Counted from the first letter of the stretch, positions 49,165 to 61,208 are shown. The stretch: DNA of 64,000 nt from Rhizopus arrhizus (GCA_024220505.1 JAKZZE010000003.1:1426001-1490000), one strand, 5' to 3'. A program made the numbers and translations. The notes: generated by a model from the sequence alone, not told the origin.

Positions 49165-50482
49165 TTACGTTATTTTATCTAATGGATACTCTTTTTTTAA
49201 TAGATTAGCCAAAACTTTGCCCGGCCCAAAACATAGAAATTCATCCACATCTTGACCTTTACAATAATTAATACTGCGTTCCCACTGTACAGTTGCCATG
49301 ATCTGCTGGACTAGTAATTGTGGAATTTCTTCTGCATTTGCGTACTATGTATACACATGAGTAAAAATTAAAAGAAGGCTTTTCATACATATAAAACTTA
49401 CTGGTTTGGCTGTGACATTGGATATTACATCAACACATGGTTTTTTTATTTCAACATTTTTTATTGCTTCTTCCATTACATCGGCTGCAGGCCTCATTAA
49501 AGGACAATGGAAAGGGGCACTAAAATAATTAACAATAAGTCTTATTAAATGTATCTATTACAACTTACGATACAGGAAGATCTACAGCACGAGCAGCAAA
49601 TCGTCTCTGTTGAAGTGTACGAGAAGCTTGATCAACGCCTTTTGTTGTTCCACTAATAACTACTTGAAATGACTATAGCATCTTTTAATGAGTATGCCCT
49701 TTTCTTGCTTGATTTCTAAGTCCTACACTATTGATATTTGCTACTTGTACTAATTCCCCAGGGGGTAACTCTGTCTGTATTTCTTCTAATGCTTTCTCTA
49801 ACTCAACTAATTTGTCTTTTCTAACAACAAGTGCAGACATAGCTGTATTTCCCTGCTTATCCGCTACTGCACGCGTCATGGCTTCGCCTCTTAATCGAAC
49901 AAGCTGAACAGCATCGGCCAAAGACATAGATTTAGTAGCTACCAAAGCAGTATATTCACCAAGTGAATGCCCCAAAACTTGATTACAAGCTTTAGCAATG
50001 TCAAACCCAAATTCTATTTCTAAGACACTCAACATGGCTAAGGAGGTTGTCAAAATGGCTGGCTGCGCATTTTCAGTAAGCTTCAACTTTTCCTAAAATT
50101 AAAATGTTATGGGGTACACAATCACGCACATAATATTGTTTTCTGTTCTAACCTGTTTTCCTTCGAAAATAAGTGCGCTTAATCCATATTTGAGAGCTTC
50201 GTCTGCTTCGTCAAAAACTAATTTTGCTGATCTGGGATAAAGATTATAGAGATCCTTCCCCATTCCAACGTACTGTGAGCCTTGCCCTAGAAAAGATGTT
50301 GACATATGACATGATTTGCTTGTGTTTTCTCATACCAGGAAAAAGGATAGCTCTATGTGCACGCTCAATGCCTGCTGTACTCTAATAAATAAGCGCTTAG
50401 AAAAGAATGTCGTTTTTATATGGCAAAATACCATCCAAGTACGGCGTCCAAGAGCTTTTGAAGCATTTCGCCAAGTAAACAT
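49165..50482 (-). CDS. MCT1: mitochondrial malonyl-CoA:ACP transacylase
   Basis: Seven exons: complement(join(49165..49344,49402..49519,49569..49672,49727..50092,50153..50286,50336..50381,50432..50482)), 332 aa. Exon 1 encodes a basic presequence (MFTWRNASKALGRRTWM). FabD-type motifs follow: LFPGQGSQYVGMGKDLY, QPAILTTSLAML, the catalytic GHSLGEYTAL (Ser nucleophile), LRGEAM, VANINS, QVVISG, the second catalytic His in SAPFHCPLM, and the closing FGPGKVLANLLKK. It loads malonyl groups onto acyl-carrier protein for mitochondrial fatty-acid synthesis, which supplies octanoate for lipoate. Length matches yeast Mct1. It lies 132 bases downstream of IMP3 on the same strand. Confidence 0.92.
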
Positions 50483-50614
50483 GGTGTGAAAAGAAAAAAG
50501 AAAAAATAGTAATTTGAATGTGTGAGAAAGGCATATGTGTTACACAAAGAGTTACTGTTTTGAACAGTTGAATTCGATGCTTTATTTTATGTATAAATGA
50601 TTGCTTTATTAAAT

Positions 50615-51260
50615 TTACAAAAGATCGAAATCGTCCAACTAGTAAGAAAGTAAATAAAAAAGAGCTTATAAAAGGATTTCTAAATTTTACCTTGTCGTTG
50701 TATTTCATAATCTTTCTCTTGATCTTTGATGTATCTACCCAAGTAACATAATCTTCCATTGTTCGAGTCACTAAAAATGCGGGATCTGTCACTGTTTGAG
50801 GACCTACACGAATATGTCCTTGCTCAACAAACGTCACGGCCTCTTTCACTGTCTCTGCCATCTTTAAACGACACATGACAATGGGTAAACGTCGACGACA
50901 AAAGGCGGATACGGTCACTTTACGACAATCTGAAAATTTGGTAGTGGCATTCACAATACCCATATTATATAATTTCTCCAAAAGTGCTTTTTCTTGTTGT
51001 GCTCTAAAAGGATCTCGATTGTCCAATAAAGAAATCTTATTTGCCAAAGAAATAATATTACCAACTAATTTGTTGTACCTAATAAAACATTAATGAATGC
51101 AATAATATAAAAATATGTCTTTTTACTTGTGGTAATCTTCTCTTTGCTGTAAGAAGTATTTGCGGACCACTTTGATTTCCCGAAGACTATCTTCTTTTTT
51201 CCATTGTAAAAAATCTACTTTTTTCAATAACTTTTGTTCGTGGTGCTTGAGTTGTCTCAT
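50615..51260 (-). CDS. IMP3: U3 snoRNP protein IMP3
   Basis: Three exons: complement(join(50615..50638,50691..51078,51127..51260)), 181 aa, close to yeast Imp3 (183 aa). Begins [20 protein letters not shown], the usual IMP3 start, and contains [20 protein letters not shown] and the S4 RNA-binding domain ([31 protein letters not shown]). The last exon is only 24 nt and encodes LDDFDLL-stop, the family's conserved end. IMP3 is part of the small-subunit processome and helps the U3 snoRNA pair with pre-rRNA. Reading through the last intron gives a longer false frame. Confidence 0.93.
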
Positions 51261-52240
51261 TATGAAGAAGGTATAATTGAAAAAAAATAAAAAGTTACCA
51301 CCAATACAATTAAGAAAAGCAAAAAAAAAGTCAAAGCAGTCACAGCCGCTATGTTCCTGAGTTACTTATACGCTAGGTTTCTGTTTACACGTCAAAATAA
51401 AGGTTGAATATAAGAATAGATCGTCATAAACTAAGAATCAGTGTTCAAAAACCTCAAGAGTAGTCATTTGATACCCTGTGAAGCTTTTAAAACCCTCTTT
51501 CCTTTTTTTTTTTTTTACTCACCTATTTTAAAATTTGATTGCTGTGACAAAAAAAAAGATTATGCAATTCGCGCAAGTTAATTGAAAAGAAAAAGAAACC
51601 TTTACTGCTTCATACGAGCTTACCGATATGAAATAAAAGTGAAGGATATAAAAGACGTAGGGATTAAATTTAAAGCTTCAAAGAGAAAATAAGCTTCAGC
51701 TGAGGTTGCGAAACCAAGTTTTTTTCAATAAAAGACTTTACATAAGATTAAATGATGAAAAATCACAAAACTGTTTTTATTCTCACCATAAATCATATAT
51801 GAACAATGTTATTTGTATAAAAATAATTACTGTATAATATTTTAAAAATGATTTTTTTAAGCATATATTGATCTAATTATCTTTCCCCTTTCCCTTACAG
51901 AGAGAAATGCTTGTTTCTTCCCGAAGCTGCCCTCAAACCTTTAGAGATTGCTAGACACGTGCCAGTATCGTTCAAGTATATTAATTTAATATTTATTATT
52001 CTATTCAAGCTAATAGCAAGTATGCTTAGAGTCTGATATTATACTATAAGCCTAGTTTTTTAAACTATATAAAAAAAATACCTAAAAATTCAATGGATCA
52101 AAGACGCGAGTTGTTTAAATATAGAAACCATCTATTGAATATCAGCATCACGTTTTTCACCATCATATTTATTCTCCGCTTATTTTAACTTACGTTTACT
52201 CTCTCCCGCCCTGTTCTTTTCTTTATACAATTGATATACC
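51261..52240. other. divergent intergenic region, IMP3 / Rho-GDI
   Basis: No gene over 980 bases. A pyrimidine tract ending CCCTTACAG at 51900 is followed by about 70 more GC-rich bases, looking like an old exon start or decayed insert; no frame of interest follows. Confidence 0.45.
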
Positions 52241-53158
52241 ATGTCTGACCACCACGATGATGAGCTTGCACCTACACAAACCACTGGCTACAAGCCTGGA
52301 GAAAAAAAGTCTCTTCAAGAATATCAAACTTTGGATGCTCAAGATGAGTCTTTGAAGAAATGGAAGGAGTCTCTTGGTTTAAATAACGCTGCTCATGCCA
52401 GTAAGCTCTTCTTATAAAACATGATGTGTTGATACTAACCAAAACAAAAAGCCGGACCTTCTGATGATACCCGCAGAGTAAGTTCATCATTTTCTCTCTA
52501 TCGTTTGATTTGTAAACACGTTATTTTTTAGGTTGTTGTTGAACATATTGCTCTCGAAATTGAAGGTCGCGAAGATGTTATTGTTGATTTATCTACTCCC
52601 GGTAAGAGTATACAAAAGTAGCTTATAAAATTATACTAATAAGATAATAGAGGCTGTTGAACAAGCTAAAAACACCCCTTTTACTATCAAAGAAGGTGCT
52701 GAGTATCGCATGAAGGTTAAATTCAGGTAAGTCGTGAGAAAGAGAAGGAACTACAGATGAAAAAAATAACTCCAATAAAATCAGAGTTCAACATGATGTT
52801 GTGTCTGGTTTGAAATATTTACAAGTTGTAAAGAGAAAGGGTATTAGAGGTAAGAATAATAATGAATACACATATGCTTTTTTATTTATTTATTTGCTAT
52901 TAATAGTTGACAAAACTGAAGAAATGATTGGAAGTTATGGACCTTCAGCCGATCCTTATGAAAAGAAATTCTTACCTGAAGAAGCTCCTTCTGGTATGCT
53001 TGCTAGAGGCCATTATGAAGCAAAGGTAAGCTCATCCTTACTTTAAAAAAAAGGAGTTAATTCATAAACAACTCTTTTTGCAGAGTAAATTTATTGATGA
53101 TGATAATGTTACACATATGGAATGGACTTGGTCCTTTGATATTAAGAAAGACTGGTAA
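52241..53158 (+). CDS. RDI1: Rho GDP-dissociation inhibitor
   Basis: Seven exons: join(52241..52400,52452..52477,52532..52601,52651..52726,52785..52849,52907..53025,53084..53158), 196 aa, near yeast Rdi1 (202 aa). The flexible N-arm carries the Rho-binding YKPGEKKSLQEYQTLDAQDE...LKKWKESLGL. The immunoglobulin-like domain has ALEIEGREDVIVDL, FTIKEGAEYRMKVKFRV, DVVSGLKYLQVVKRKGI, VDKTEEMIGSYGP and ends MEWTWSFDIKKDW. It extracts prenylated Rho/Cdc42 GTPases from membranes and keeps them GDP-bound in the cytosol. A mariner remnant begins about 225 bases downstream. Confidence 0.95.
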
Positions 53159-53382
53159 TATTTGAGAATATGTAAAAAAAAAAAATACCAAACAAATAGC
53201 TTGTTGTCGTCTTTTACTTTCCCCTTTATTTCTCTCTGTAAACGAGTTATTAAAAGATTTCTTAAAACTTTATATTTACATAGTACAAATGTTCTAGATT
53301 TGTTTTTTTTGAGAAAAGCATCACTATGTTTCATTGGTGCTGAATCTAAATATTTAAACATAGACATAAAAAATCTAATTTA

Positions 53383-53905
53383 CAGTATTTCAGTCTAAAA
53401 TTAGACGATTTCAAAAATTTTATTGGACAATTTTTAATTTCAGTCTGGACGCATTTTATTTTTTTTTGGACAGGTTCAAAAATTAATTTCAGAGGGTCTC
53501 ACTTTTTATTGGACGAAATCCTTTTTATTCGATGATAATGCCAAACCACACACAGCCAAGATGACTCAAAAATATCTTCATGGCATGGGTTTTGAGATTC
53601 TTCCTCATCCTGCATACTCGCCAGACCTCTCACCTACTGACTATCACTTTTTTTGTGCTTTGGAAAATCATATAATGGGTAAAACGTACCGTACAAGAGA
53701 GGAGGTCATTTCTGCCTTTGAGGGGTTTCTTGAAGCTCAACCCCTCAATTTTTACGATAAAGGCATAAATGACCTACCATTAAAATGGCAAAAATGCGTA
53801 GATTCTGATGGTACTTATTTTCCATAAAAAGTTTTATTTTTGATTGAGTTGTGTCTTTTTGAAATACGAGAAAAAAAAACGTACAAAAATTTTTGGGGTA
53901 CCTGA
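53383..53905 (+). mobile_element. internally deleted mariner (DD34D) element
   Basis: A frame from about 53519 to the stop at 53827 encodes the last quarter of a mariner transposase: DDNAKPHTAKMTQKYLHGM, then HPAYSPDLSPTDYHFF. Exactly 34 residues separate the Asp of DNAKPH from the Asp of SPTDYH, the DD34D spacing of true mariners. The N-terminal domain and first catalytic Asp are absent: upstream is only about 130 bases of T-rich sequence with three repeats of a TTTATTGGAC-like motif. Candidate ends are TTTCAAAAATTTTATTGGAC (about 53410) and, on the minus strand, CCCCAAAAATTTTTGTACG (about 53895). Such a copy could not transpose by itself. The preserved frame suggests a fairly recent deletion. 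Confidence 0.7.
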
Positions 53906-54095
53906 TACTACATATTTTAACGAAAGAATTATAATTCATCTTTTGCCTTTTTGATGATGGCTTGTTGTTGACTGAAAATCTCTTGCTTTAGCTCAGATGT
54001 CATAATTTTGAGAGCCATGTGTTTAGCATCTACTTCCTTATAGAGTGACAGAAAATAACATGGTGTATTCATATGTAAAGAGCCGAGAATATGGA

Positions 54096-55500
54096 TCAAG
54101 GATCCCATATGACTAACACATTATCTTTTTTCAAGTCGGAAGACATATCAGCAAAGTTTTCAGGTTTGGTGCCAAGGGATTTGAGCTTTGACTCAAAGAA
54201 CGGTGAACGAACAAAGAGCGACCAAAGGGATTCCATATCGTTTTCTTTAATCGGTTTGGGAGACGTAATTAAATACAGCACAGCAGACGCAAAATGGTGG
54301 TTATTTGGCTTTCTGAACTTTTGACTGGCATGGTCCATTAATTCAATAGGCGAGATTGGATAGAAGCCCTTTGTATAAGACCGCACACAATGGAAACTCC
54401 ACAGTTGGTGAGAATGTCGTTTGACGTACTGATTGAGTTGACGGTTGGTTTTGATGAATCCTGATTGAACAGCAGGAACTGATATAGATGTTGTACTATC
54501 CTCCAGCAAATTGTATTTATTCGTTGAGGATCCCAAAAAAGGGGTTATAGAGCCTAATTTATACAGATATCCACCGATAATCAGTAATTCATAATGGCCT
54601 GCGAAAATCGATACCTCTGTACATTGTTTGTTGGTGTAAGTTTTTCTAGACACTCTTGCTGTAGCTATTTGGTCAATTCTGTTCAAGGATTGGGCACAAT
54701 CATCGTAATACCTGTGATTATGGTAGAAAACATCAAAGCTATTAACGAGCAACGTGAATCCATCAAACTTAATGATACAGTTTACAAATTGCCGGATTTG
54801 AGAAGATGCTTCATCAAAACCACAAGAATTTCGAAACACTTATAGTATCTGTGTACACTGTGATATGGCTGATGGAGGCAAAGGGATTGGGCACGTTGTT
54901 GTTTGAGGGTGGATCCGACATATTTAACACATAATTTAAGAGAAACTTTTGTCGCAATCGTAAATCTTTAGGAACTCGAAGTACAATCAAGTCATCTTCA
55001 GACCGTTTTCTCTTAATGACATTTGAACTGTTCTGCTTCATTTTGTACACCCTGTGTTGTTCATGGTATTTCTCAGTAAGCATGCGTACAATATCGGCCA
55101 CTTCTGCATTAAAAGAGTGAAGTATATTCAGTGTTATTCCTTTCTTTAACACTGTGGCGCATATCTTTTTTATAGTTGTCAGATTGCTCAAGTCATTGAA
55201 ATTAACGCCAACGACAAAGCAGTTTGTGAAATAATTTATGATATCGCCGAATACAGCCTCCTTGGTTGAAATATCACAGTTGAAGTGCACTACTTTTGCC
55301 ATTGCTGAATAAGATGAGAACTTTTCAAAAGCGAAATCGGCATTGATCTGGAGGGGAAGATCGATCGTTTGTTTTTGGCCAACATAATTAAACTGTTGAC
55401 ACACTAATAACAACGACTTGACATCGTTCCAACTGGATGCATAGTGAAATAGACCTGCGATAAAATCATCAACCAAGATGAAAGCTAGTGGGCCATCCAT
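54096..55500 (-). pseudogene. F-box-like protein gene, frameshifted
   Basis: Two minus-strand frames overlap by a few codons: 55500 to 54814 and 54839 to 54096. The first begins MDGPLAFILVDDFIAGLFHY and then WNDVKSLLLVCQQFNYV, resembling an F-box helix set (LP..I...IF.YL....D......VC..F). The second continues in the same style to a stop at 54096. The overlap (about 54840) is an AGTGTTTCG; loss of one GT pair there would explain the shift, and no intron of usable length fits. Total intact length would be about 470 residues. Mucorales carry many such F-box/LRR-like proteins, some amplified with transposons. Unknown target. Confidence 0.45.
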
Positions 55501-55831
55501 TTTACTATGCAATAGGAGTGAAAGAAGCCTCACTATAAAATGAGTGGACTCACAATCAATTTCTATGTTGATTGGAGGTTTCTACGCGTCACAAGTTTTG
55601 TGTACCTCATTTTCATATGTAGATATGCATGGATTGCAAGTTTTTTTTTTTTTTCAAGGAGGTGGATTTTTTTTAGATTTTGTGTTTCCCGAGATTTTTG
55701 TTTTTCTTGATTCTCTGATATTCACCCGCCTAAGCAACTTTTGCCAGGCACATCCGATTTTAACAAGATTAATACCATTTTAATCGGAAAAAAACTGCCG
55801 TAACTAATGAAATCGTTAGTCGACTCATTAT
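55501..55831. other. spacer between F-box-like and LINE ORF1 sequences
   Basis: T-rich, with no supported frame. The plus-strand frame at 55544-55783 is phenylalanine-rich and unlikely to be real. Confidence 0.4.
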
Positions 55832-57058
55832 TTAATGTTGGGGAGATCCAGGGGCAGCTTCGTCAGACATGTTAAGGTCATCGTCCAAAAGCATTTGGCC
55901 GATGTCGTCTGGAAGTGGTGGAGAAGAAGTGTCTGGTGTTTGATTGAATATGCTACCAATCTGTGGATAGCGATCCGGAGCTAGAGAATCATAAAACTTT
56001 TTGGTGATGTAGTTCTTGTCATAGAAGTATCGAGCAACGGCGTACTTAACAGGAGCACGGATATGTTGAACAGCACGCTCAAGTCTTGTGGTTTGGTGTC
56101 TTCGAGCAATTTCATCTCGTTCAGTAGTAGAGAGGTCTTTGAGGTTAGGATCTTCAAGGATTGAACCGCTATTAGGATTAAAGTTCTCGTTGTGTGAAAT
56201 TCGATATTTCGTTAAGAGGTCGACAAATTCAGATTCGAAGTCGTTATGAATAAGAACAGCAGCAGTATGACGTGCTGGGTAATGAATATCAAGTAGCCGG
56301 ACATTATTGACGCCCATACGACGAAATATCGTGCGAAGGGTGCCGACAGGGATTCGTGCTTTCGTAGGAATATAGAGGTACTTAAAACCTTGATTGGGCG
56401 AAGGTGGTTGGAAGAAACGTGCAGCGGCGGCTTCACGTTGAGCACGACGGAGTTCTTTTTGACGAAATAAGGATTGCTTTATAGAGTCGATTTTTGCTGT
56501 GTTACGCCAAGGTGCATCGGGAAATTGAGTATTGTTGTTGTTGTTAGATTCAGCAATGATAGGGAATTCTTGTGAGTTGGCTACAGGGGATCCCTGGGAG
56601 GTGAAAGAATCCAACTGGTTTTGGAGGTGCTGAATGGCGAGGTTAGCCTTAGAGAGTTCGGAGGTCAGCTTCTCAACCATTTGTTGTAAATGATTGATGA
56701 CAGCTTGAGGGTCTTCAGTACTACTGGTCTGAACTAAATTAGGTGTGTCATCAGTTGACGTAGTTGCAGGATCGTTAGGTGCGAGCTCCATATCGTCGGG
56801 TTGAGCTCCAGAAGCAGCGACCTTGAGCATATGGTACATTGTGTGGGAAGGAGTATATTTCTTGCAAGAGGTGCACACAAACTGTGGTTGAGTGGGATCT
56901 CGGGATGAAGATCCATACCGGTGAAAAGTAGTTGTATTATGGCACGCAAAACATTGAAGCTGTTTGCGATAGATTTTAAAAAGTGAATCCACTTCAGCAA
57001 GTTGTTCTTGTGTCAGAGCAGGTTGCTATACTTTGTAAGGGCCTCTGGATGGTGGCAT
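55832..57058 (-). pseudogene. LINE ORF1-type protein, one nonsense codon
   Basis: From the ATG at 57058 (MPPSRGPYKV) the frame meets TAG at 57026-57028, then stays open for about 395 codons to 55832. The protein has an N-terminal zinc-ribbon-like CFACHNTTTFHRYG...CTSCKK, a Gln/Leu-rich coiled coil (about 100-140), and an RRM-like domain (FKYLYIPTKARIPVGTLRTI, MGVNNVRLLDIHYPARHT), with an acidic end. This matches ORF1 proteins of non-LTR retrotransposons in Mucorales, which bind element RNA. The expected ORF2 (endonuclease and reverse transcriptase) is not downstream; an F-box-like sequence lies there instead. Either the stop is a recent mutation or translation starts downstream. Confidence 0.55.
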
Positions 57059-57209
57059 TTACAATTGTCGTAGGTTTTGTTTTTGAAATGTAGACTTGAA
57101 TAATGTGTATGAATGTCTTTGATTCGCTTGCCAAGTAATGAAAAAATTATAGAAAGTGATGGAAAGCGGAAAAAAGTCCAGCCCACCTTTTACTATAGAA
57201 TGAGTACGA

Positions 57210-57488
57210 ATGTGGAACGCAGCCTTCAAGAAATATTTATCAAATCCTAAAGATCCCAACTGCAGCTCAATATTCGAGGACCTATCTACACTTAGATTAT
57301 CCAAGTATTACATCTTACACTACCACGACAAGTTTACCATCTATGATTTTTTTGCTACAGCTATTCGATTCATTCGGAAAGTCCACTGGCAACAATTCTT
57401 TGAACAGATTCCTGTCTTGGATGAGATTGTCTTCAATCAAATCCAGAAGGAACTATTGAAACTATCCGCTTACAATTCTTTACTCTAA
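57210..57488 (+). CDS. short hypothetical protein near LINE ORF1
   Basis: A 92-residue frame starting MWNAAFKKYLSNPKDPNCSS, with balanced composition (not AT-driven) and helices rich in Phe, Ile and Lys. It is divergent from the LINE ORF1 start, 151 bases away. I do not recognise it. It may be the remains of a larger gene or of an element; no splice partners were found. Confidence 0.35.
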   Translation: MWNAAFKKYLSNPKDPNCSSIFEDLSTLRLSKYYILHYHDKFTIYDFFATAIRFIRKVHWQQFFEQIPVLDEIVFNQIQKELLKLSAYNSLL

Positions 57489-57911
57489 TATCTTTTGTAT
57501 TTTCGCGACAAGTCACTGTTTCATACACTTGTATCGCTCTTAACCTTTATACTCTTTGATGAGTTTTAACAAAAAAAAAAAGTTACAGTGGTCGCAATGC
57601 TAATGGGCGAGGTTTGAAATTGAGGGATGGGTGTGGGTTTTTTTTTCAAAAGGCGGTTTTTGTCATCTCAAAGGACGATTTCGTTTTCTATCCCTTACTA
57701 GTAAACGGGTACTTTTTTTTCTACAAAGGCGGTCAAGAAAGAATGATGAAAACGGAGACGATACTATGGAATGGGAAGATGTAACACATTTCACTTAGAG
57801 GCTTTGACCAATATTAGACGTTATTGCATTGATCAGGAACCACAACAAACCTCGATGGCAACGGGTTTGAATGCGAGAATGTAAGATGTTGCAGCTCTTG
57901 CAAAAAATGTC
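57489..57911. other. element terminus and leader
   Basis: Contains the left end of the DD34E element from 57585 and its untranslated leader; nothing else recognised. Confidence 0.45.
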
Positions 57912-58950
57912 GTGAAACAATTGAGCTACTACCATGACTACAGCATTGAGCAAAAATTACTCTTTGTTTACTATAAAAGAATAAAGCTCTTCAATACTGC
58001 GAAATCTGGTAGGGTAACTGGCGAAATTGCAGAACGTACAGCACAAAAGTGGGCAAAGAGGTTGAAAAAAGATAAAGATTGGAGTGTTCTTCAAAAACAG
58101 ACAAATAAAGCCAATAGAAAGAAAAGTGAGCTGGATGAAGAACATAAAGTTCATATAAACTTTTACGACGATCATCCTCAAGCTCGAGTCAGTAATGCAA
58201 TTGCTTCTCTCACTGAGAATTTCGAGAATTTCAGTTTGAAAGATACCAATGTCAGAAACTTTGAAAAAGGAATGCAACCTTTCATTCGAAAAGATTAAAC
58301 GTCATCCAGCAGTGAGAAATGATGAAATGAAAATTGCTAATCATTTAGCGTGGGCTAAAAAATGCAGGCAAACGAATATGAACTTTCTCGAAAATTGCGC
58401 CTTCATAGACGAGTCGGGATTCAATATCAACATGCGGCCTCCTGGAGGATGGTGAGAGAAGGGCACATCAGCTGTTGTGGCTACGCCATCGACTAGAGGT
58501 GTATCGCATACGGTTTTAAGGGCAGTTACTGCGAACTTTATTATATCAATGGAACTCAGGAAGCTGCAAGTTGCAAAAAATATAAGAACCGATTATGATA
58601 ATCGTAAAAGAAAAGCCCCTTCTAGTCCGACCAAGCGCACAGCCACAGGTCATTATTTGCATTTTATCCAAAAAACTTTGGATGAAATGGACCAGTTCGA
58701 AGAATTGAAAGGATTTTATTCAGTTATGGATAATGCGCCAATTCACATTGCCGACAAGATAAAGGAAGTAATAAAAGAAAGAGGGCATAAGCCCGTTTAT
58801 CTTCCACCTTATTTCCCCGAGCTTAACTCTATTGAGAATTTTTGGTCTGTTGTTAAGAACAAGGTTAAGCACAGCTCTTTCGCGACTGCTGATGATTTGG
58901 CTACTAGAATATCTGAAGCCTGTAATGTCGTTAAATATTGGGGTTTTTCT
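57585..58950 (+). mobile_element. DD34E Tc1-like transposon, inactive, 3'-truncated
   Basis: The left end starts ACAGTGGTCGCAATGCTAAT next to TA. The transposase runs from about 57912: helix-turn-helix region (GEIAERTAQKWAKRLKKD), then the catalytic core with ENCAFIDESGFNINMRP, FYSVMDNAPIH and PELNSIENFWS. The second Asp and the Glu are 34 residues apart. Two lesions disable it: a frame change around 58260 (NVRNF to KKECNL) and TGA at 58453-58455 just after GGW, where CGA is likely ancestral. After TRISEACN (about 58925) similarity stops and LINE sequence begins, so the right end is missing. It is the best copy of the family whose relics lie at 10.9 kb and, from another branch, 20.7 kb. Confidence 0.75.
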
Positions 58951-58956
58951 GATTTT

Positions 58957-59510
58957 TTCATTTTGTCTGAAAGGCTTTACAGCCTTCCTCCCCTCATCTG
59001 GTCTCCAAGCTACGCCGAGATATTCATAATCGCATCATCAAGCTAAATCAGATTATCTGGCCTCATATATTGAATCAAAATCAATCATTTGATGAAATAA
59101 ATGATACGGTATTCATTAACGCCTTCTCTTCGCTGCCCAATGGATCAATTACAAGTCTAAACCATTTTGATTGTCTCTAATACAGCGCTTTCTACCATCA
59201 TCGGCAATATCACAAATACCAGTGTCCAAAGGAGCATTTTTTTTTTGAAAACTACCGGTCCTTATGGTGTCGTCTATTTCACCGTAAATGGTGTAGTCAA
59301 TCAATTCTCTCAAAATTTGAAAATGGTTTGACCCCTTCACAGTGTCAATTCTGTTCTGGCCACGCCAAAGACGCACAACTCCTCTTTGTGCGCTGTCCTA
59401 CGAAATGGAGAGTATGGATAGATGTTTTCAATTTTTTTAGCCTACACTTCATTTTGACTAGAAGATGTATGCTCTATCCTCTGGTCTTTTTAGCTGTTTT
59501 CTTTTGTTGA
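58957..59510 (+). pseudogene. LINE ORF2 3' end remnant
   Basis: Just beyond the transposase, LVSKLRRDIHNRIIKLNQ resembles the connection region of a non-LTR polyprotein. Some 100 codons on, after stops, comes the zinc-binding CQFCSGHAKDAQLLFVRC with KWRVW, the zf-RVT pattern also seen at 5.7 kb. No reverse transcriptase core is present. The sharp change near 58950 suggests that the Tc1-like element inserted into the LINE, or that a deletion joined them. Confidence 0.55.
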
Positions 59511-60375
59511 CAATACTGATCTCTGGTTCCTCAGCTGCTGTATTCTCTCGGTTATCTGGCGTGCCCATTGAAGATTTACTATGGATAATTTTCCTTTTTT
59601 TTTTCAATAAATAACTGGTCATTAGTGTTATATCACAGTTTGCCACCCTCAAAAGAGGCAGACCCGACCTTGACTAGCATGTTCCATCACTTACGCTGTT
59701 TCTTTTGATCCCCATCACTCTCAGACGTGTGACTCCTATTATATTTTATAAATAAAAATAACTAAAAATAAACAAAAAAAAATTATAAGGTTGCTGAAAG
59801 GAGGATAAAAGGTGTGGCACATTTCTCTTTAAATCATACTTTTTTCATAACTTTAAGATATTAATAGAATAAAATGAAGTTTCTTTCTATATCTTTCTAA
59901 TATGCATTTATCAATTTTTACTTTTTTTTACAAAAAAGGAAATATTTGAATTTTACTATCAAAATGATGCCTTACGTGAGAATGTACCTCTACTTTAGAT
60001 TTTACTTATAACCACTAAAAGATGATGCATGCAAGGTTAATGAATGAACTATGACTTTAGCGCGTTTTAATATAGAAAAAATGAACTAATTAGCAATTAA
60101 TGGCGCGCAACAAATAAATATGATTTATTACGATCAATGTTAATGCACGACAATATATTTGTAACTTTATTAAGCCAAGAATTAATAAAAAAAAAAAGTA
60201 TGTTAATAATAGTAAAATATAATTTAGTAACAATAAAAGCCATGAAGAAGATACTTTTTTCTTTAAGGATCCCTCCTATCGGCAGACCCCCAAAACCAAT
60301 CAGGAGCAACGTTTCCTCTTTGATGATTCAAATGTGCTTCAGAAGAGGTAGAGACATTGTACGAGTTATTGGTCT
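59511..60375. other. intergenic, AT-rich
   Basis: No gene. The frame at 60137-60379 (plus) is antisense and AT-driven. Confidence 0.5.
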
Positions 60376-61155
60376 CTAATGAAAGACGATGAGATGATAT
60401 CGACTGATTTTGAGTATAGATATTTTTTTCTTCTTGTGGATCCCATTTTGTGATCCAGATGCGTCCACTTTAATGCCAGAGGTGGCCAACCCTACTTGTG
60501 TTTGTAAAGGAGCGCTCATCATAGAAAACATGATCGTTTTATTGCTATAAGGATCTTCAATGGCCATATTAAGAGGTTGCTGCTTTTGGGATGGGAATGA
60601 ACTGCTTACAGCGTTGTTTAATGAATAGGCTGATGCCACAGGACGAGCAAAAGATTTATCGTTGCCGATTGAATTTATCGAATTTTGAATATTTGAGCCA
60701 TTGTTGGATGATATTTCGCTTTGGCCATGACTTGCATATTGAGGACGAGGATGAAAAATGGAGATCTATAAAGTAAGATGAGTATGGATGTCCCCCTTTT
60801 TATATAAAAGTATTAGATTTCTATTTACAAGAATAATCAAAAGATATACTGTGCAAACATTTGTGTTGGCGATGAGCACATCCATTGCAAATTTGTTCTT
60901 ATTGATCACCATATTAGATGTTAAGGCATCCACACAAAGGATGATAAAACCAGCGCTATAGGAAAGCAAAATGAAGGACATTAATCTGTTCATGTCTTTA
61001 AAGTAAGACATTTTTACTAAAATAGTCCTTTGACCGTTGCCTCTGATCCTTTGGGATAATGTTATGAGTCTTTTGAATCTAAAATGCGTGCGAAGACCAA
61101 GGCAAGCTACAAGAAGCACTTTACAAAAAAAGCAATATTAGTTTCAAATATTGCG

Positions 61156-61208
<53 letters not shown>

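Noticed and set aside
50397..50690. Extension of the IMP3 frame beyond NDK
   Set aside because: It is read-through of the last intron; splicing to 50638 gives the conserved LDDFDLL end.
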